Below, piece after piece: positions 43,151-56,129 of a DNA stretch of 64,000 bases. Below the pieces are notes generated by a model, which ran no database searches, was not told where the DNA came from, and saw nothing but the letters and a program-made list of their open reading frames with translations. Position 1 is the first letter of the stretch. Each line of letters opens with the position of its first letter. The stretch lies in the NCBI RefSeq assembly GCF_030272615.1, contig NC_081415.1, positions 268,819,425 through 268,883,424 of the forward strand. Reading direction: 5' to 3'. A program made the translations under genes and the position numbers. The DNA is from Cryptomeria japonica. Taxonomy: Eukaryota; Streptophyta; Pinopsida; Cupressales; Cupressaceae.

Positions 43151-43389
43151 TCTGCAGTTGCTTTTCTGAGTGCATAGGCAAAATTTTACATGGGCTTTCA
43201 AAATTTATCCAAATTTTGGACGTCCCAACAATGGCTCTAGTTGGGGATGTATGCCCCTTGTGGGCATAGCAAGGATCCAGGTCTTTGGTAGAAGCAGACC
43301 AAATGCTTTTATTCATTGGGCTCAAAGTCACTATATACAATGCTTCCAAGAATCAGACCCAAAATGTAGAATTAGAATTTACCTCTATC

Positions 43390-43735
43390 AAATGTTTGAT
43401 TCTCATCATACAATAGTATGATTAATCTATGAAAATCACTAAAAAATATCTGATCATACATATTACCATTGACACCATCCATCCATTTATCATACTCAGC
43501 ATTGTCAGTGCACTCAACTTCTAGGGGTATCAAAAAATTATGCACATACTAAAATATATCACAATCTAAGATATATTTTTCATACCCACAAGACAATGCA
43601 CATTCATACTCAATGCGGCATTCTTTGTTACCATTAACACTGTCATGCCTTATAAAATTTTCATCCAACAGATCTAAAAACTGAAAGCATTCAAGTTCCA
43701 CCACATGAATAGGATCTATAGGCATCTAAAAATGG
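43390..43735 (-). pseudogene. Unrecognised minus-strand reading frame
   Basis: On the minus strand from about 43,727 a frame starting MPIDPIHVVELECFQFLDLL runs about 110 codons with only one stop (after EKYILDCDIF). It continues through VECTDNAEYDKWMDGVNGN to a second stop near 43,390. The composition is protein-like: acidic, rich in Asp, Tyr and Cys. No known domain is recognised. It could be part of a retroelement polyprotein or a gene fragment; it is too diverged to assign. Confidence 0.35.
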
Positions 43736-43739
43736 TCAA

Positions 43740-44990
43740 TGCTTGTGGTGTCATACTTTAACATGTCCATGTGACCTTATTTTAGGGTTTTCGCATCCTA
43801 TTAACATTTCTTCTATGTCACACACTTGATCTTTATTATTGGTCGATATTTTGTCATTCTTCTGCATTTCTTGCATTTGTCGTATTTTCAATTAGGTCTT
43901 GTCAACATTATTGTTATCAATTGTGATCTTTGATCATTGTACTATCATGTCAATTGGACATTTTCAACCCTTCTCAATGTTGAATTAGGGTTTTGTCATG
44001 ATCAATCATCAATTTATCAATCTCTTATCAATTTGCGATCGATTTATCATTGGTCTTTGGTCATTCGACCTTCATCAAGTTGACCTTTTATCAATCTTTG
44101 ATCGATTTGTCATCAATCTCAATCAATCATCATTCTCGTCAATTTGGATCAATTAGTCATTGGTCCTCATCAATTGGCATCTATCAATTTCATCCTAGTC
44201 AATCTTGATCAATTTATCATTGATCTTTATCAATCAACATCAACACTTTATCAATTATCCAATTTTCATCATTAAATCATGATCAAATTGACCCTATATC
44301 AATTATCTTTTGCCATGACCTAATTATCAGCCTTGCATTTCTAATTCATCTCCTAGGGTTTTGTGATTTAATCATTTAATCCTATTTGTCATTTTCCCTC
44401 TAGGTTAAATAATTTATTCATTTATCCTAAGTCTTCTTGTCACAATTAAATATTTATTTCTAATGAAAACTTATTAATTAATTCACCTAATTTACTAATT
44501 TCCTAATTTCTACTTTCATGACTTTCTAATTCCCTAATTTCTAATTCATCATTTCCACCTAATTTCCAACTCAATATCTCTCTCAAGTGGCTCCTATTTT
44601 TGTGCTTTAATTTGGAAGCATGTTTCCTTATTCATCATGAGTTTGGATATGGCATCTTATCCTAACATTAGATTTGGTGGCTACTATTATCCTCTTGCAT
44701 GGAAAGTGTGCAATGATATTTATTTTTAAATCTGATTTTTCCCATTTTTGAATCCAATTGCATCTAATATCAATTTCTTGCTAATTGTTGTCCTCTCTCC
44801 AATTTTTCTATAAATTGGATGCATTTCTCATCAGAATCAACCACATCTAAAGTATCCTCACACTGGCGCTTTTGCTATCATCTTGCTTGTATCACACTTG
44901 CATTTTGTAGGTGAGATCCACAACATATTTGGAAGAAAAAGAGAAACAATGGAGGTCAATGGAGGCAACATCTGCACTTTGGTTTGCATT
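43740..44990. other. AT-rich region with degenerate TCAAT repeats; possible LTR relic
   Basis: From 43,910 to 44,300 the sequence is built of short variants of ATCAATTTATCAT and GGTCATT. Downstream is a TATA-like CTATAAATTGG near 44,808. This resembles the U3/TATA layout of an LTR, but neither ends, target duplication nor partner were found. No gene is seen. Confidence 0.3.
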
Positions 44991-47370
44991 ATCTTTTGAT
45001 GTTAGGCTTTATTCCTTTATTGAATGTGATAGGATCTATTTTCATTGCAATTTAGGTTTGTGGTTGCCTAATATAATATTGCTTTGATGTTTTCCATTTT
45101 CCCACCTCACATTATTTGGTGAACCTGATGTGAACAAGCTCTTACTGATATATGTTTTTGAATGATTACAGATCATGTGTCTTCTTGATGCTTTACAGAA
45201 TTTCTAACATGTTTGTTGATTTGGCTATCCTACATGGGGTTTCATCATATATTGCATGCAAAGTGTCATCTATAATTGAGCATAACATAATTAAGACGAT
45301 AGGCTTTTAGTGGGAGAATCCTACCGTGAAAGTGTAAGACAATCTGGTGACGTCTCTTTTCGGTGACCGGTAGCAAAATTCATGTTGCCGGACCTGCCAG
45401 CTTGGAAACTTGTGCAAATTTAAGAAAATCGTAACAAATCTCAACCATAGATATTAACAAATCTTGGCCCTTGGATTTAGGGAATATGGAAAAACCCTAA
45501 CTAGAGAATTAAACAAGATCGACGCTTTCAATTCTTGGGCATTTCACGGGTCCCTTGATGCTCAATAGCACCAAGTGTTTGCATGTTTGGGATGATGTTG
45601 AGGCTACTCCTGCTCCTTCCTGGTCTACCCTTCCAAATAGGTAAATCTATATTCCTTCTCTCTGTAGCATTGGTTTCAAAGCAAGTGTTAATGAGGGATA
45701 TGGGTAATGTCTTTTTCTTTGGTTCCTGGAAGTCTGGTTTTAAGGGTATGTGGGTAAGTTGGTCATTTATTTCGAACGCCTGTGCTTGTACTATAGTTTC
45801 TCCTGATCAAGAGCTCAATTTCTGTCGGCCTATAGATAGTAGGGGCCACGCCTGATCAATACGTCGACTTATGTCACTATGGATACGTTCACCTATGTTG
45901 CTGAACTCAGCCTTGTTCTGGATAGCTCAACCTCTATCTCTTTTCCTCTGTTGTAGCTCAAGCTCTGTCTTTAACACCCGTGCCCCTATTCGTGATCGTG
46001 GAACCCATGTCCCAGAAAACCCCGTCCGATAGCGGATCAACATCTATCCATAATTTTTGTGCTAAGCGTGTGTGCCCAGGTCTACCTCTGATCAAGATGT
46101 TTACCTAGATCTTCCTCTGTTCCCAATCGATGGCTAAACATATGTTCTGAACCAACATCTATGCTCAACCTTTGTATTGAACACGTGCCTCACCAATGGG
46201 TTTTCTGGATGGTGTGTCCCTTGCACGCATCTCAGAGAAGTTTGCGGTGGCATGAAAATGGACAGTGAAATTGCATAATTTAAGTTTAACATAGATTTTG
46301 CAAACACATCTCTTCCATGAAGAATACTTAATGAAGACAGGGATGCATCTGAAGGTTTGAAAAATCATAATAGAATCATGCAAATTGCTACATTCATGAC
46401 TCTATTTTTTGGCCTCCATTGTCCACTTCCATTGGTGAAGCTATTGTTGTCTGTCTTTTCAAAATAGTTTTATCGTTCATTGTGACCACTCCTTGTCTTT
46501 TTTTAAAGCTCTTACTTCAACAACGAAGATTATCTTCAATGATTTGGCACTGTAAAATTTAATTACATTACAATCCATGAAATGTTTTCCTTTCACTTAG
46601 CTTCTCCTTCATGCATTTATTGTCATAGAAATATCTAACTACACATCCATTTTTAGGCATGGTGTAAGCTGATATAGCTCATAGCTAATAATAACGTTTA
46701 TGAATAGAAATTGTGTCTAAAGTTATAGTGGTGGCACGTTATCATTGATAAAATATTAAAATATAATTTATATGTTTTGGCTTTCATGATTATTTTGAGC
46801 CATGGTAGCATTTGCATTGCTCTAAGTTCTAAGGAATGCAAACTTATCCAATGTGCTTGCAGGTGGGTAGAAGGTTCCTTTATGGGATTTAACAGTACAA
46901 GACTTTTGGTGGACTTCCCTAGTGCGATCTGTATACACATAACTATGCATTTAATTATTTAATTAATAAATGATGGAGACAATAATTATATTATAATAGG
47001 TATGTGATTGGCATTGGTTTAGCTGTGTTTCATGACTTCTTTTATGGCTTCTAAAATTCTCATTGGTATTTTCTAAGAGAGTATGGATGCATTTCCCTAG
47101 ATCCTAATAATGTGAGGTTGGCACCGATATGGAATGATGAAAATAAGTCATGGTGTGTCACTGTGGCAGAGCTTGAAATGGAAGATCAAAAGGTTTCTCA
47201 GAATGTATGCAATGACTCCTTGATTTTGACTTGGTGATGTGTTTTTGATTGCTGCTCTTCTATGGACTGCTCCAAATGACTGATATGGTCTATTAAGCTG
47301 CATCTCTTCCTTGAATATAAGCACTTTCTTTCCTCTATAATGTAAAAGAAAACTTCTTTTGTGGGCTTGT
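44991..47370. other. Intergenic, no gene recognised
   Basis: A more GC-rich segment (45,330-46,240) has short plus-strand frames, the longest at 45,583-45,855 (90 codons). None shows a domain. The rest is AT-rich without visible structure. Confidence 0.4.
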
Positions 47371-47833
47371 ATTGTCATTGCATACAGTCCTCATATATTG
47401 ATGTACGTTGATGTACAAGGGAATTTTTTAGTTTACTTTGTTTGTCCTCGTTGTAATATATTTGCTGCCCAATATGTATCTCTATGGATAATATCTGTGG
47501 CAATCGTGCCTAGAAAGGGTTTTCTGGATGGTGCTCAAGATGTTGTTGGTGGTTCGTATGTTACTCAGTCATAAGGTGGGGTTTTTGGGTCTTCTTTTGT
47601 TCTTTGTTGTTCATGTCATGGATTGGTTGATCTCTATCTGGTGTAATGTTTTGTTGTTTGGTTTGTGTTTGGAGTCTTATGCTCCTTTGTGTGCTTATGT
47701 AGCTGTTTGTTTTGGCCTATAATTTTCTGGCTGTTTCAGCTTCTTTCTTTTTGCTTGTAATCAGTTTTACTATCGTATTTTCAAGGATGATCACCCCAAT
47801 AGAAGCCTCATCAATTATCAAAAAAGAAATTAC
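47371..47833 (+). mobile_element. Possible 5'-truncated LINE 3' end
   Basis: A T/G-rich stretch resembling the 3' UTR at 41,971-42,186 ends in CCTCATCAATTATCAAAAAAG, a typical LINE terminal form. No domain and no clear target duplication are seen. It lies just upstream of the PP2C relic, possibly in one of its former introns. Confidence 0.3.
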
Positions 47834-48126
47834 ATTTGTTATTGATATCTTGATGTCTTTTAGATAGATGTATTTAAGGTATCTTGTTTAGTTCAATTAT
47901 TGTGGTTGTTTTTTGCACCTTGTAATTTAGCTTTTCTCTTTTGATTTTCAAATAAATCGAAGTTTGGCTATGATTGAATTCTTTGTATTATATAGATCTA
48001 TTTTTTAAATTTGCATTAGTAGGTACAAGTAGGAGAATAGCAGAGGAGGTTATTTTTGGTTCATTTTCTTGGTTCAGATGGTAATTTTGTGTAGCTAACA
48101 ATCCCCCTTGGAAAATTAAATCATAG

Positions 48127-48995
48127 CTGTTGCTCTTTCTGAAGACTATAAACCAAACAGGAGTGATGAACGCCAGTGTATTGAGCAAGCTGGAGGCAAT
48201 GTTATGTAGGCTGGTAATAGTAATAAGTCTTCCCTTTCCAATATAACTTGTGAAAGGGTTTAACTTTATACGCTACTTAAAATGTGTGATTTGCATTGAT
48301 GGTACTGAAATGAATATTTTCATTTTGGAGAGAACTTCTACTTATGAAAATAGTTTCTTCATTATAAGTATATAGAGATCCTTCCATGCTCAGGGGAACT
48401 TAATATCTACAGTTTAGTTTCCTTCCATGAACATGGAGGGTGGGAGGAGTGTTGGTTGTATCTCATGCATTTGGTAATCGGTTGCTTAAATGCTTTGTCG
48501 TTGCAGAACCTGAGATACAGGTAAAATGCTTTTTTTATTCAATCATTAAACTCAAGGGTGCACAAATTTTATTGATTAAGCTTTTGCAGCTGGATCCAAA
48601 AATGAAATTTGGATTTTGAGTAGCACTTGTTTTATTTGATAATTAAAACTACTATATATTATTGCACATAGTGCATACCATGGACTGTACATGGTACTGA
48701 TTTACATATTTGGAATTGCAAGAATGAAATTATTAAAGATGATGTGGACTATTTGGTGATTACCACTAATGGGCTATGGGATGTTGTCTCAAATGATGTT
48801 GGTTTCTTCTAACCTGTATTTATTAAGTGATGATTTAATTTGTTTTTACTCCTAAAACAATTATCTTAATTATTCAACTTTCCTTGTCGTCATGGTAGGA
48901 GGTTGTTTCACTTGTGAAATCAATTGAAAACCCAAAAGTTGCTGCAAGGAAATTGTGTTGTGCAGTTTAATCATGGCAAAGATGATTCACCTTGA
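48127..48995 (+). pseudogene. PP2C protein phosphatase, C-terminal half with introns
   Basis: Four exon-like blocks in order match plant PP2C Ser/Thr phosphatases. 48,127-48,213: ALSEDYKPNRSDERQCIEQAGGNVM. 48,431-48,520: [16 protein letters not shown]...VVAEPEIQ. 48,723-48,797: NEIIKDDVDYLVITTNGLWDVVSND. 48,899-48,995: EVVSLVKSIENPKVAARKL, then a deletion, then VQFNHGKDD. Donors (GTAATA, GTAAAA, GTTGGT) follow blocks 1-3; acceptor AGs precede blocks 1, 3 and 4. Defects: TAG for Trp in block 1, no AG before block 2, the metal-binding Asp of SDGLWDV is Asn (AAT at 48,768), and a short internal deletion. The N-terminal half, including DGHGG, is missing. Retained introns show a DNA-level gene fragment, not a processed copy. 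Confidence 0.87.
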
Positions 48996-50188
48996 TATTA
49001 TTTCAAATGCTTTTGTCCTATTTTATTGTGAGTTTATGATGATTTGAAGTGGCCGCAAAACAAGATGCTCTGTGATTAAAAGTTGTGCATGTTTTAAAGG
49101 ACATTTGCTCCATATGTTTATTGTATTTGACTTTTATGCCAGTAATGGCACATCACCTTCATGTTTTTGTTGGTATATACTAAATAATGAATGTGCAATT
49201 GCGGATTTTTTTGCATTTATCTGGATTTTGGATGGTTGCCTTTTCCGCTAATTTTACTTGCTATGACTATTGAATGGGTTACCCATTGGTTTTAGAAATA
49301 CTTTTACATAACCATTATATATGTATACACTTTTCTCTCCTTCATCATGTGGTGTTTTGTATCTTTAACTTGCAGTCATATAAGGTTCTGATTTGCAGTG
49401 TTACGATATGCCTAGTTATATGACTACAAATGAGAACCTTACATAGCTATGCAAGTTGGCTCCTTTTCTCACTCAAGGCCCTACCCGCCCCTACCTTGAC
49501 CAAGTTGTTTCAAATTTTCCTTTTTAAAGATGAAAAATTGCTCACAGCTTAATCTTGAAATCTGCACAACTCTACCTGTTTCATTGGAGCAACATCTATT
49601 TGGTTTTTGGGTGAGATGGGACTATACCACAGAATAATCCTTAAATTAAATGATAATGCACTCCAAAAGTTATTTCATTAGAGAGCACAACATGATGGAA
49701 ATGAAATGATATGAATACTACATGCACATCTCCATTCTTCAATCTATTCTTAATTTTTTTGAATTCTTATAGTTTACCCTTTTCTTGTTCCTTGCATCTT
49801 TCCCTTTATTTGCTTTTATTTGCTTTCTTTCTCTATGCCTTTACAATCACACCTATGGGCCTCCTGTTGCAAACACTCCCCTTGCAACTGCTAGTCTATA
49901 ACGTGTTTGGCATAGCATATGAGTGTTTCTTCAGTGGGTGTTATTCATCATTGCATGCAAATTTGATAGTATTTTCCTTCAAATGGCTCAATGCGTCTTG
50001 TTTAGACTCCCCATACACATTCTGCACAGCCTTCCATGTAATCTGCTTTCATATTGGAAAAAAACATTTCATTTTGCTGAAAAAAAAAGACATTATCTTC
50101 AAAATCTCATGTAGGCCATTAAAAGACCCACATATGCCTCTTAAAGAGCCCACGTAGGTTTCTTTCTTAGCTTAGTTTCATTTTTTAA
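48996..50188. other. Intergenic, no gene seen
   Basis: AT-rich DNA. The longest plus-strand frame (49,711-50,157) is hydrophobic and low in complexity, without a recognisable domain; I do not call it a gene. Confidence 0.5.
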
Positions 50189-50191
50189 ACT

Positions 50192-50640
50192 TACCCCATG
50201 TCCCCATGCAGCTGCTTAAGTGCAATTTCTGGTTAAAATTAAGCAGCCAGAGTGTTCCCATGCAAATTTTTAATTAAGAGGAAAGGATAAATTGGAATCT
50301 TTTCCTATTTAAGTGGAGCAGCAGCTGCTTAAAACTTAAAAATAAGCTTTGAAAAAAAGGGGGGGCTGGAAATAAGTAGCAACTGCTTATTGAGAAGATT
50401 GACACATGGCTCTCCAAAACAATTTCCCTCTTTTTATTTGTTTCCAATTTTTTCTCCACAATTTATGTGACCAATTAGAATCAAATATTTCTTTTAATAA
50501 TGCAATTTAAGATGACTACTTATTTTATAAGCAGCAAAATTTTACATTCATGGGGCCACCAGCTCCACAAATTAATGCTAAAAAACTTGAGCAGCTGCTG
50601 CTAGCCAAAATAAGCTAAGCAGCCGCATGAGGACCTGCCC
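50192..50640 (-). mobile_element. PIF/Harbinger-like MITE, copy B (inverted)
   Basis: 449 bp flanked by TTA on both sides (50,189-50,191 and 50,641-50,643). The minus strand matches copy A from its GGGCA.GTCC.CAT end inward (GCTTAGCTTATTTTGGCTAG is shared). Terminal inverted repeats of about 25 bp include GCNGCTGCTTA next to the GTCCCCAT core. No coding capacity. It is diverged from copy A, so both are old. Confidence 0.82.
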
Positions 50641-50643
50641 TTA

Positions 50644-51070
50644 GCCTTTTAAATGGTTTTTTTAATTAGTTTTCTTTTAAATGGTTTTTAAATTAGCTTT
50701 TTAGAATAGTTTCTTAATTAGTTTTTTTTAATAGTTTTTAAATTAGATTTTTTAATTTTTAAGTTAGTTTTTTTTTTTTTTAATTAGACTTTTTAATTTT
50801 AGATTTTAATTTAGACTTTAAGTTAAGTGTTTTTTAAGATTTAATTTCTAATTTGTTTTTCATTTAGATTTTAATTAGATTTAATTTAGATTCTAATTTT
50901 GGCTAATTAGATTAATTCAATTTTAATTTTGTTATTAGATTAGATTTTTAATTTTGATTTAGATTAGATTTTTCTTTTTAGATAAAAATTATATTAGATT
51001 TTAAATTTTGTTAAGTAGATCAAACTTTTATTTTTGTTAATTAGATTAATGTTTTGTTTTTTGTTAATGT
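50644..51070. repeat. T-rich low-complexity tract
   Basis: About 430 bp made of TTTTAATTAG and TTTTTAAAT variants, with a T12 run near 50,770. It looks like an expanded and decayed simple repeat next to MITE copy B. Confidence 0.8.
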
Positions 51071-51240
51071 GTTTTGGATTTCTTTTTGGCAACTAATTTG
51101 GGGCTTTTGATGTGTGCGGGTTTGGAGGTTGGCATTTTTGTGTATTGAAGACAAACATTGAAACTACGGTCATGTTTGTTGCAAGACGCAAAGACATATT
51201 CAAAACCATATGTTTGTGATTTCTAGCTTAGTTGCACACT

Positions 51241-51574
51241 TCATTTTCTAAGAGATAAATGAACACCATGTATGCCATGTTTGTTTTTCATTTGCTTGTG
51301 TGTTTTAACCTTTAGATGGTGGGTCTGCCTCCCAATTTGCCTGGTACCTCGATAGGCCTTGGTGAGACGGAATGACCCTAAGTGGTGACGGTGTTGAAGA
51401 TGAACCTCTTCCAAACCACTCCAGATAATTGTGGATACAACGAAAGTTGTAGACAACGGGTATTGGAATGGTGTAGCGATAATTAAATTCATCGGATCTA
51501 CACCCACCTAAATGGATTCCCTTACTAGAACCTCTTGTTTTTAGATGCCAAAATCCTTCTATTGGCTCAGGCAT
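51241..51574 (-). other. Unrecognised minus-strand open frame
   Basis: A minus-strand frame of 89 codons starts MPEPIEGFWHLKTRGSSKG and includes RYTIPIPVVYNF and RVIPSHQGLS. No domain is recognised. It lies on the same strand as, and downstream of, the gag relic at 52,500-53,470 and may belong to the same dead element. The region 51,580-52,500 to its right shows only short CATTGCAT- and TCCAAAC-type simple repeats. Confidence 0.25.
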
Positions 51575-52499
51575 TGTGATACATGCATGTCAAAGATACC
51601 TCTCATGTAATCTTTAGTTAGAGATAGCAAATTCTTGGGAAGTGATGACCTTTGAATTTGAAGCTTGGTATGCCTGAGAAGTGAGTGCATTGTAAGGGGG
51701 GGCACATGCTACCAAGCATCTAGCTATCCAACTAAATGTTGTATTGAGCAAGAGGATTCAACAGATATTGTCTTGGCCAGCCATAGGATATGTTGTGAAT
51801 GAGCATGATTATTTTGAGTCCAAGCCCAAACACTTTGTCTTCTATGCTTGCCAAAAGTTGAGTCCTACATCATTTTTCAAACAAGTCCAAACATTCTCCA
51901 AACCAAATTCGAAACAAAGTTCAAACAAAGGTCCAAAAACTTGTCCAAGTATTCATCCAACATTCAAACATGGCTTCTCAAAACATTGGAAATCCTTGTC
52001 TCAAAATACATGTCACTTAGGGTTAGACTTTGCATAGTCCAAACTTAGGTCTTAGGACATTCACATTGCCTTTCATATTTAGTCCATTGCCATAATTCCT
52101 TTACACTTAGATTTCGAATCATTTTCCTAAGTCTCCATTGCATTATTATTATCATACCAAAATTGGGTGTTGGCTTAGGTTCCATTTTGCATATTCCAAG
52201 TCATTGGTCCTCACATATCCTTATCATTGCATTGTCATAAACTCTAGTCTTGCCTTGGCTTGATTTTTCCATAGATCATATCATATCCTCAGGTCTTGTC
52301 ATTATCATTGCCTTCTTGCATTTAGTCTCAAAATTAGGTTTGCCAAACTTAAAAAATTAAAAACTTTCGGTCATACCCTAAGTTGTTGTTAGGGAGTCTT
52401 GACCTTGTCCAAAATTTGTCCTTTCATCAAAAACATTCAAAAAAAGATGTTGGACATTAGGATAACAAGCTTTATGCATCATATCATGAAGTGAAGGCA

Positions 52500-53470
52500 C
52501 ACCACAAGGCTGCTAGTGAACTATTGTTGGTGTAAATCCTCCATTCTTGGCGATCCTTTTTGTTTTAATGTCAATAAATGCTTGGATATGTTCTAGTGAG
52601 TCAAGAATATTTGCATGTTGTTGATCAATGATTTGAGACTCAACTTGATCTGAAGGTTTCTCATATGCATTTGATACTAAAATATGACATATAGTTGCTG
52701 ATTAAAACATATCTTCTTCATCCATGTGCATTTCGCCATTACTTGGCTCAAGCATCACATTAGGATAAGAATTGCCAACAACTTGAATTGTATTAAAGCT
52801 CTGGACAACAAGTTGATACTTATTCTAAAAATTATCTAGAACCTCTGATTGTCTCTGTTCAACTCCATATATAGCTTTGTGACTATTGGCATTTTCAGAA
52901 TTATGAAACTTTACCAGTCCATACTTCATCATCCCTTGAATGTCCATTGCCATCTGGAAATCCTGATGCAAACTTTGGGGCTCTTTGTTTCTTAATCTGC
53001 AACTCATTTTCTTGTCAAATGCACCCCAGTAAATGACTAATGCCATTTCATCCTAAGGCCTACAACTCTCAAAGATTTTCTTCAATGCCTTCCTGAATCT
53101 GAGGTTGAATTCGAGAACTAGCTCACCATTCCGAATGTGGATTTCCATGAAATCATCAAACATTGAGGATACACAGATCCTTTCACCAAATTATTCCTTA
53201 AAGGATGATCTAAATTCATTCCAAGAACTAATTGAATGTGACAATAGGTTTCAAAACCACTCTTTGGCATCATATTTGAAAGACTATACAAACAACCTCA
53301 TAACCACATCTTCAAGATCAAGTTCATAATCATCAATTAAATCACTAAACTGTTGAAGATTTTTAGATGTTGATTCTGACCTTAAACCATTGAATATTGG
53401 TAGCTTACCTCTCACCTCAAGTGGGATAAGCTTCAGATAACCATGAATGCATTAAAAGTTTATGGCTTTA
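52500..53470 (-). pseudogene. gag: Ty3/gypsy Gag relic
   Basis: Minus-strand reading: KLIPLEVRGKLPIFNGL start, AKEWF.NLLSHSISSWNEF (the W-rich Gag core), FNLRFRKALKKIFE, then an open stretch MALVIYWGAFDKKMSCRLRNK followed by SLHQDFQMAMDI and MKYGLVKF. This is the retrotransposon Gag capsid pattern of plant gypsy elements. Three or more stops interrupt it. No protease, RT or integrase was found downstream, so the element is truncated. Confidence 0.75.
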
Positions 53471-54154
53471 TACTGCTCAGTGCTGAAACTTCTTCTACTA
53501 TATGACTATGACAGCTCAGTAAGCATGGCTACATTTGAAACTATGCAAGGATGCATAGACTAAAACATATTTGACACTTATTCTCTTACAAACATTCTTT
53601 TGCAACAGGAGACCTTAAAAAATACATAACTCATGAATTATTACAACAAAGTCTAAGGTCTCTTTTAATGAGCATAAATGTTAAAAAATATAAGCATACT
53701 CCTTTCACAATAGCAAAAGAATATCAATGATAATTGAGAAGTATGTTGAAACAACCTTTATTCTTTGCCTAACTTAGTGCTTAAATCACCTAAAGGGAAC
53801 AATTATCATCTTACATTCTCAATCATAGCATCCATTTCTTAAAAATTTTGAGAATATCTGGAAATTTGCAACAACATACTAGTTCTCTTTTGATTGAAAA
53901 TTTTGAAGATCTTCTTCAAATATCAAGTTCATTTTGACATAGTCTCCACCTCCTTGTAGAGTAAATATTTTAAACAAATGGAAGCCATTTGAAACACATA
54001 TTCATTATGGGTTTCTTTCAATAGCAGAGTCACACATTCCTTTTCAAATTAGCTATAAATAAAATCTTTTTCCAGGCTGAAAAACTTTAGATCTGAAACC
54101 ATTTTCAGATCCTTCAACCTCTGGACTCTTCTTTCAATGGATTTAGCATGGTCT

Positions 54155-54173
54155 CCCCAACAAAGTCATCATT
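54155..54173 (-). other. Probable primer-binding site of the minus-strand gypsy relic
   Basis: On the minus strand the sequence ATGATGACTTTGTTGGGGA directly follows a CCAACA LTR-like end. It resembles the common plant gypsy site TGGCGACTCTGTTGGGGA with a few transition changes. Confidence 0.5.
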
Positions 54174-54175
54174 TT

Positions 54176-56120
54176 TGTTGGTAGATTTTTCTTGCTACCT
54201 CCAGTCCTAAGGAGAAATAAAACTTCTATGATGTGGGATTAAAAACCTAGAGTATACAACTTGTACTATCAATAGACTGAAGACAAGAAAACACAACAAG
54301 GATTTCATAGCCTTCTTCACTTTGATCTCCATCATACTCAGGAGGGTAATCCTAGTTTTGGGCCTACATTAATAATAATCTTTTAACAACAACCTACAGA
54401 CATAATAAGGATGGATTATTCTTAGATATATAAGAGCATTTGATGCATCACTTCAAATTCAAACTTAATCCCACGTGCTTTGTCTTTGAGAATATCTGAG
54501 AACTAATAACTTATAATAATTTATAAAACAAGAAAGGGCGGGGATAGAAAGATTATTTTGAATATGAATGGTATTTTATATTACATAAGGCTCCTAAATA
54601 GACTAGTCCTTATCCATGGGCTATGAAACCACACATACAACTGCAATAAACATCTTATTAGCAAAATGATTCAATCTAGTAGATTCAATACATGTTAATG
54701 CTTGACATTAACGAATCTTCTCTTATTGCCTTGAAATCCTACTCATAGATCCTTATTACACAATTCAGTTCATAATAGTTTGCATACAGAATTTAGTTCT
54801 TTTCTTGAAAGAAACCCATACACATTCTACACGATTACAGGAACTTTGTAATGACAAATGTGCATATCCTTGATATTAAGATTCATATGAAATCTGAAGT
54901 ACAATATGGAGACAATTCCATGACAACATTCCTTGACTGCACAAACTAATTGATATTTGCTAAAATAAAAAAATTACAGCCTACAACCTAATTTATGACT
55001 CGGAATAAAACAAACCCTATTTACATGCCTGAGACAATACAAAATTTTAGAACCTGTACAAAAGAGAATGACGGAGAATAAACAAAAGAAGAAAAAGCTC
55101 CAAATTTAATCTACTTTTGCCACATGCCTTCTTCAAATCTGATTTTCTTCTGCCATATGTCCTTCCTTTCTCCTCTCTCTGCAACAGAAAAAATATTATG
55201 CCCCTAATTTGCACTTTCCCTGTTGCTCTTTAACTGAAAAATATTCCCCTTTTATGCCTTTCTCATGAATAATATTGTGATGCACATTATTGCTAGATTA
55301 TAATACTTTCTTTTATTACTCCTAGAAAACATTTAGTCTTGGTGAAAATTATTCACCCTATTATTGAGCCTTTACTCACCTTTTGTTTTATGTCTTTACA
55401 AATCATTATTACTGAAATGGCCAATATTCAAATGTGGCACTCACATTTCTTTTCTAGGTAAAAACATTCTATCCAGTGGGCAAAATAAAACACCTGAATG
55501 AAACCCCCTCATCTGGAAGACACAAAGTCTACCCCTTGTTAATGATTCACTTTTCACATATTTTTATTTGTAACAAGTAAAATCTTGTATGTTCTTCACC
55601 TTTAGTGAAAGGTAAAGTTTCACCTTATCAGATATTCTGGCTTGTTTCTGAGCAAAAATAAAACCCCACCCCCAAAGTGAAAACATTTTCCACTATTCAT
55701 GCTTACTCCTTTTGTCAAATATTCTCATACTAGTGAAAATGAAACATTGCAGATGCATCTTTCTTTTATAATGTGATGATTATATCTATTAAATAAAAGA
55801 AAAACCATTCCATATGTTTCCATTTTGCAATTTCCCCCTTACTCACAAAACACCTCCATCCAATTATCACGGCATGTGAAAATTCTCAATCATGGTAAAA
55901 CCCCACTGAGTAAAAAAAGTACCCAGTCAATTAAATCACAAGTTGAACATGCAGATCCATAGCTTATTATATGCTTAATACAATGTTCACACAATTTCAA
56001 AATGTCTTCATTTGAAAATTAATTTACTTTGACCCTGTCCAAAATATTGCCTTAATTTACCCCCTCTTGAATAATTTCTTCATCTTTGATGGAAATATTT
56101 ACTCAATTCCCATTAATTTT
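54176..56120 (-). repeat. Probable LTR of the minus-strand gypsy relic, including repeat E copy 2
   Basis: Begins (plus strand) TGTTGGTAGA just beyond the primer site. It is AT-rich with no genes. From 55,265 to 55,385 it matches 1,285-1,405, and GTGAAAA-type motifs recur to about 55,890. The outer end is not defined, and part of this stretch may be other repeat DNA. Confidence 0.4.
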
Positions 56121-56129
56121 CCTCGAGGA

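Noticed and set aside
43740-44990. Solo LTR with TATA box
   Set aside because: No target duplication, no defined TG...CA ends and no partner in the window; kept only as a low-confidence region.
45583-45855. 90-codon open frame, MFGMMLRLLLLLPGLPFQIG start
   Set aside because: No domain, hydrophobic and Trp/Phe-rich by chance composition, no supporting context.
49711-50157. 148-codon open frame
   Set aside because: Low-complexity hydrophobic sequence in AT-rich DNA without a recognisable domain or promoter.
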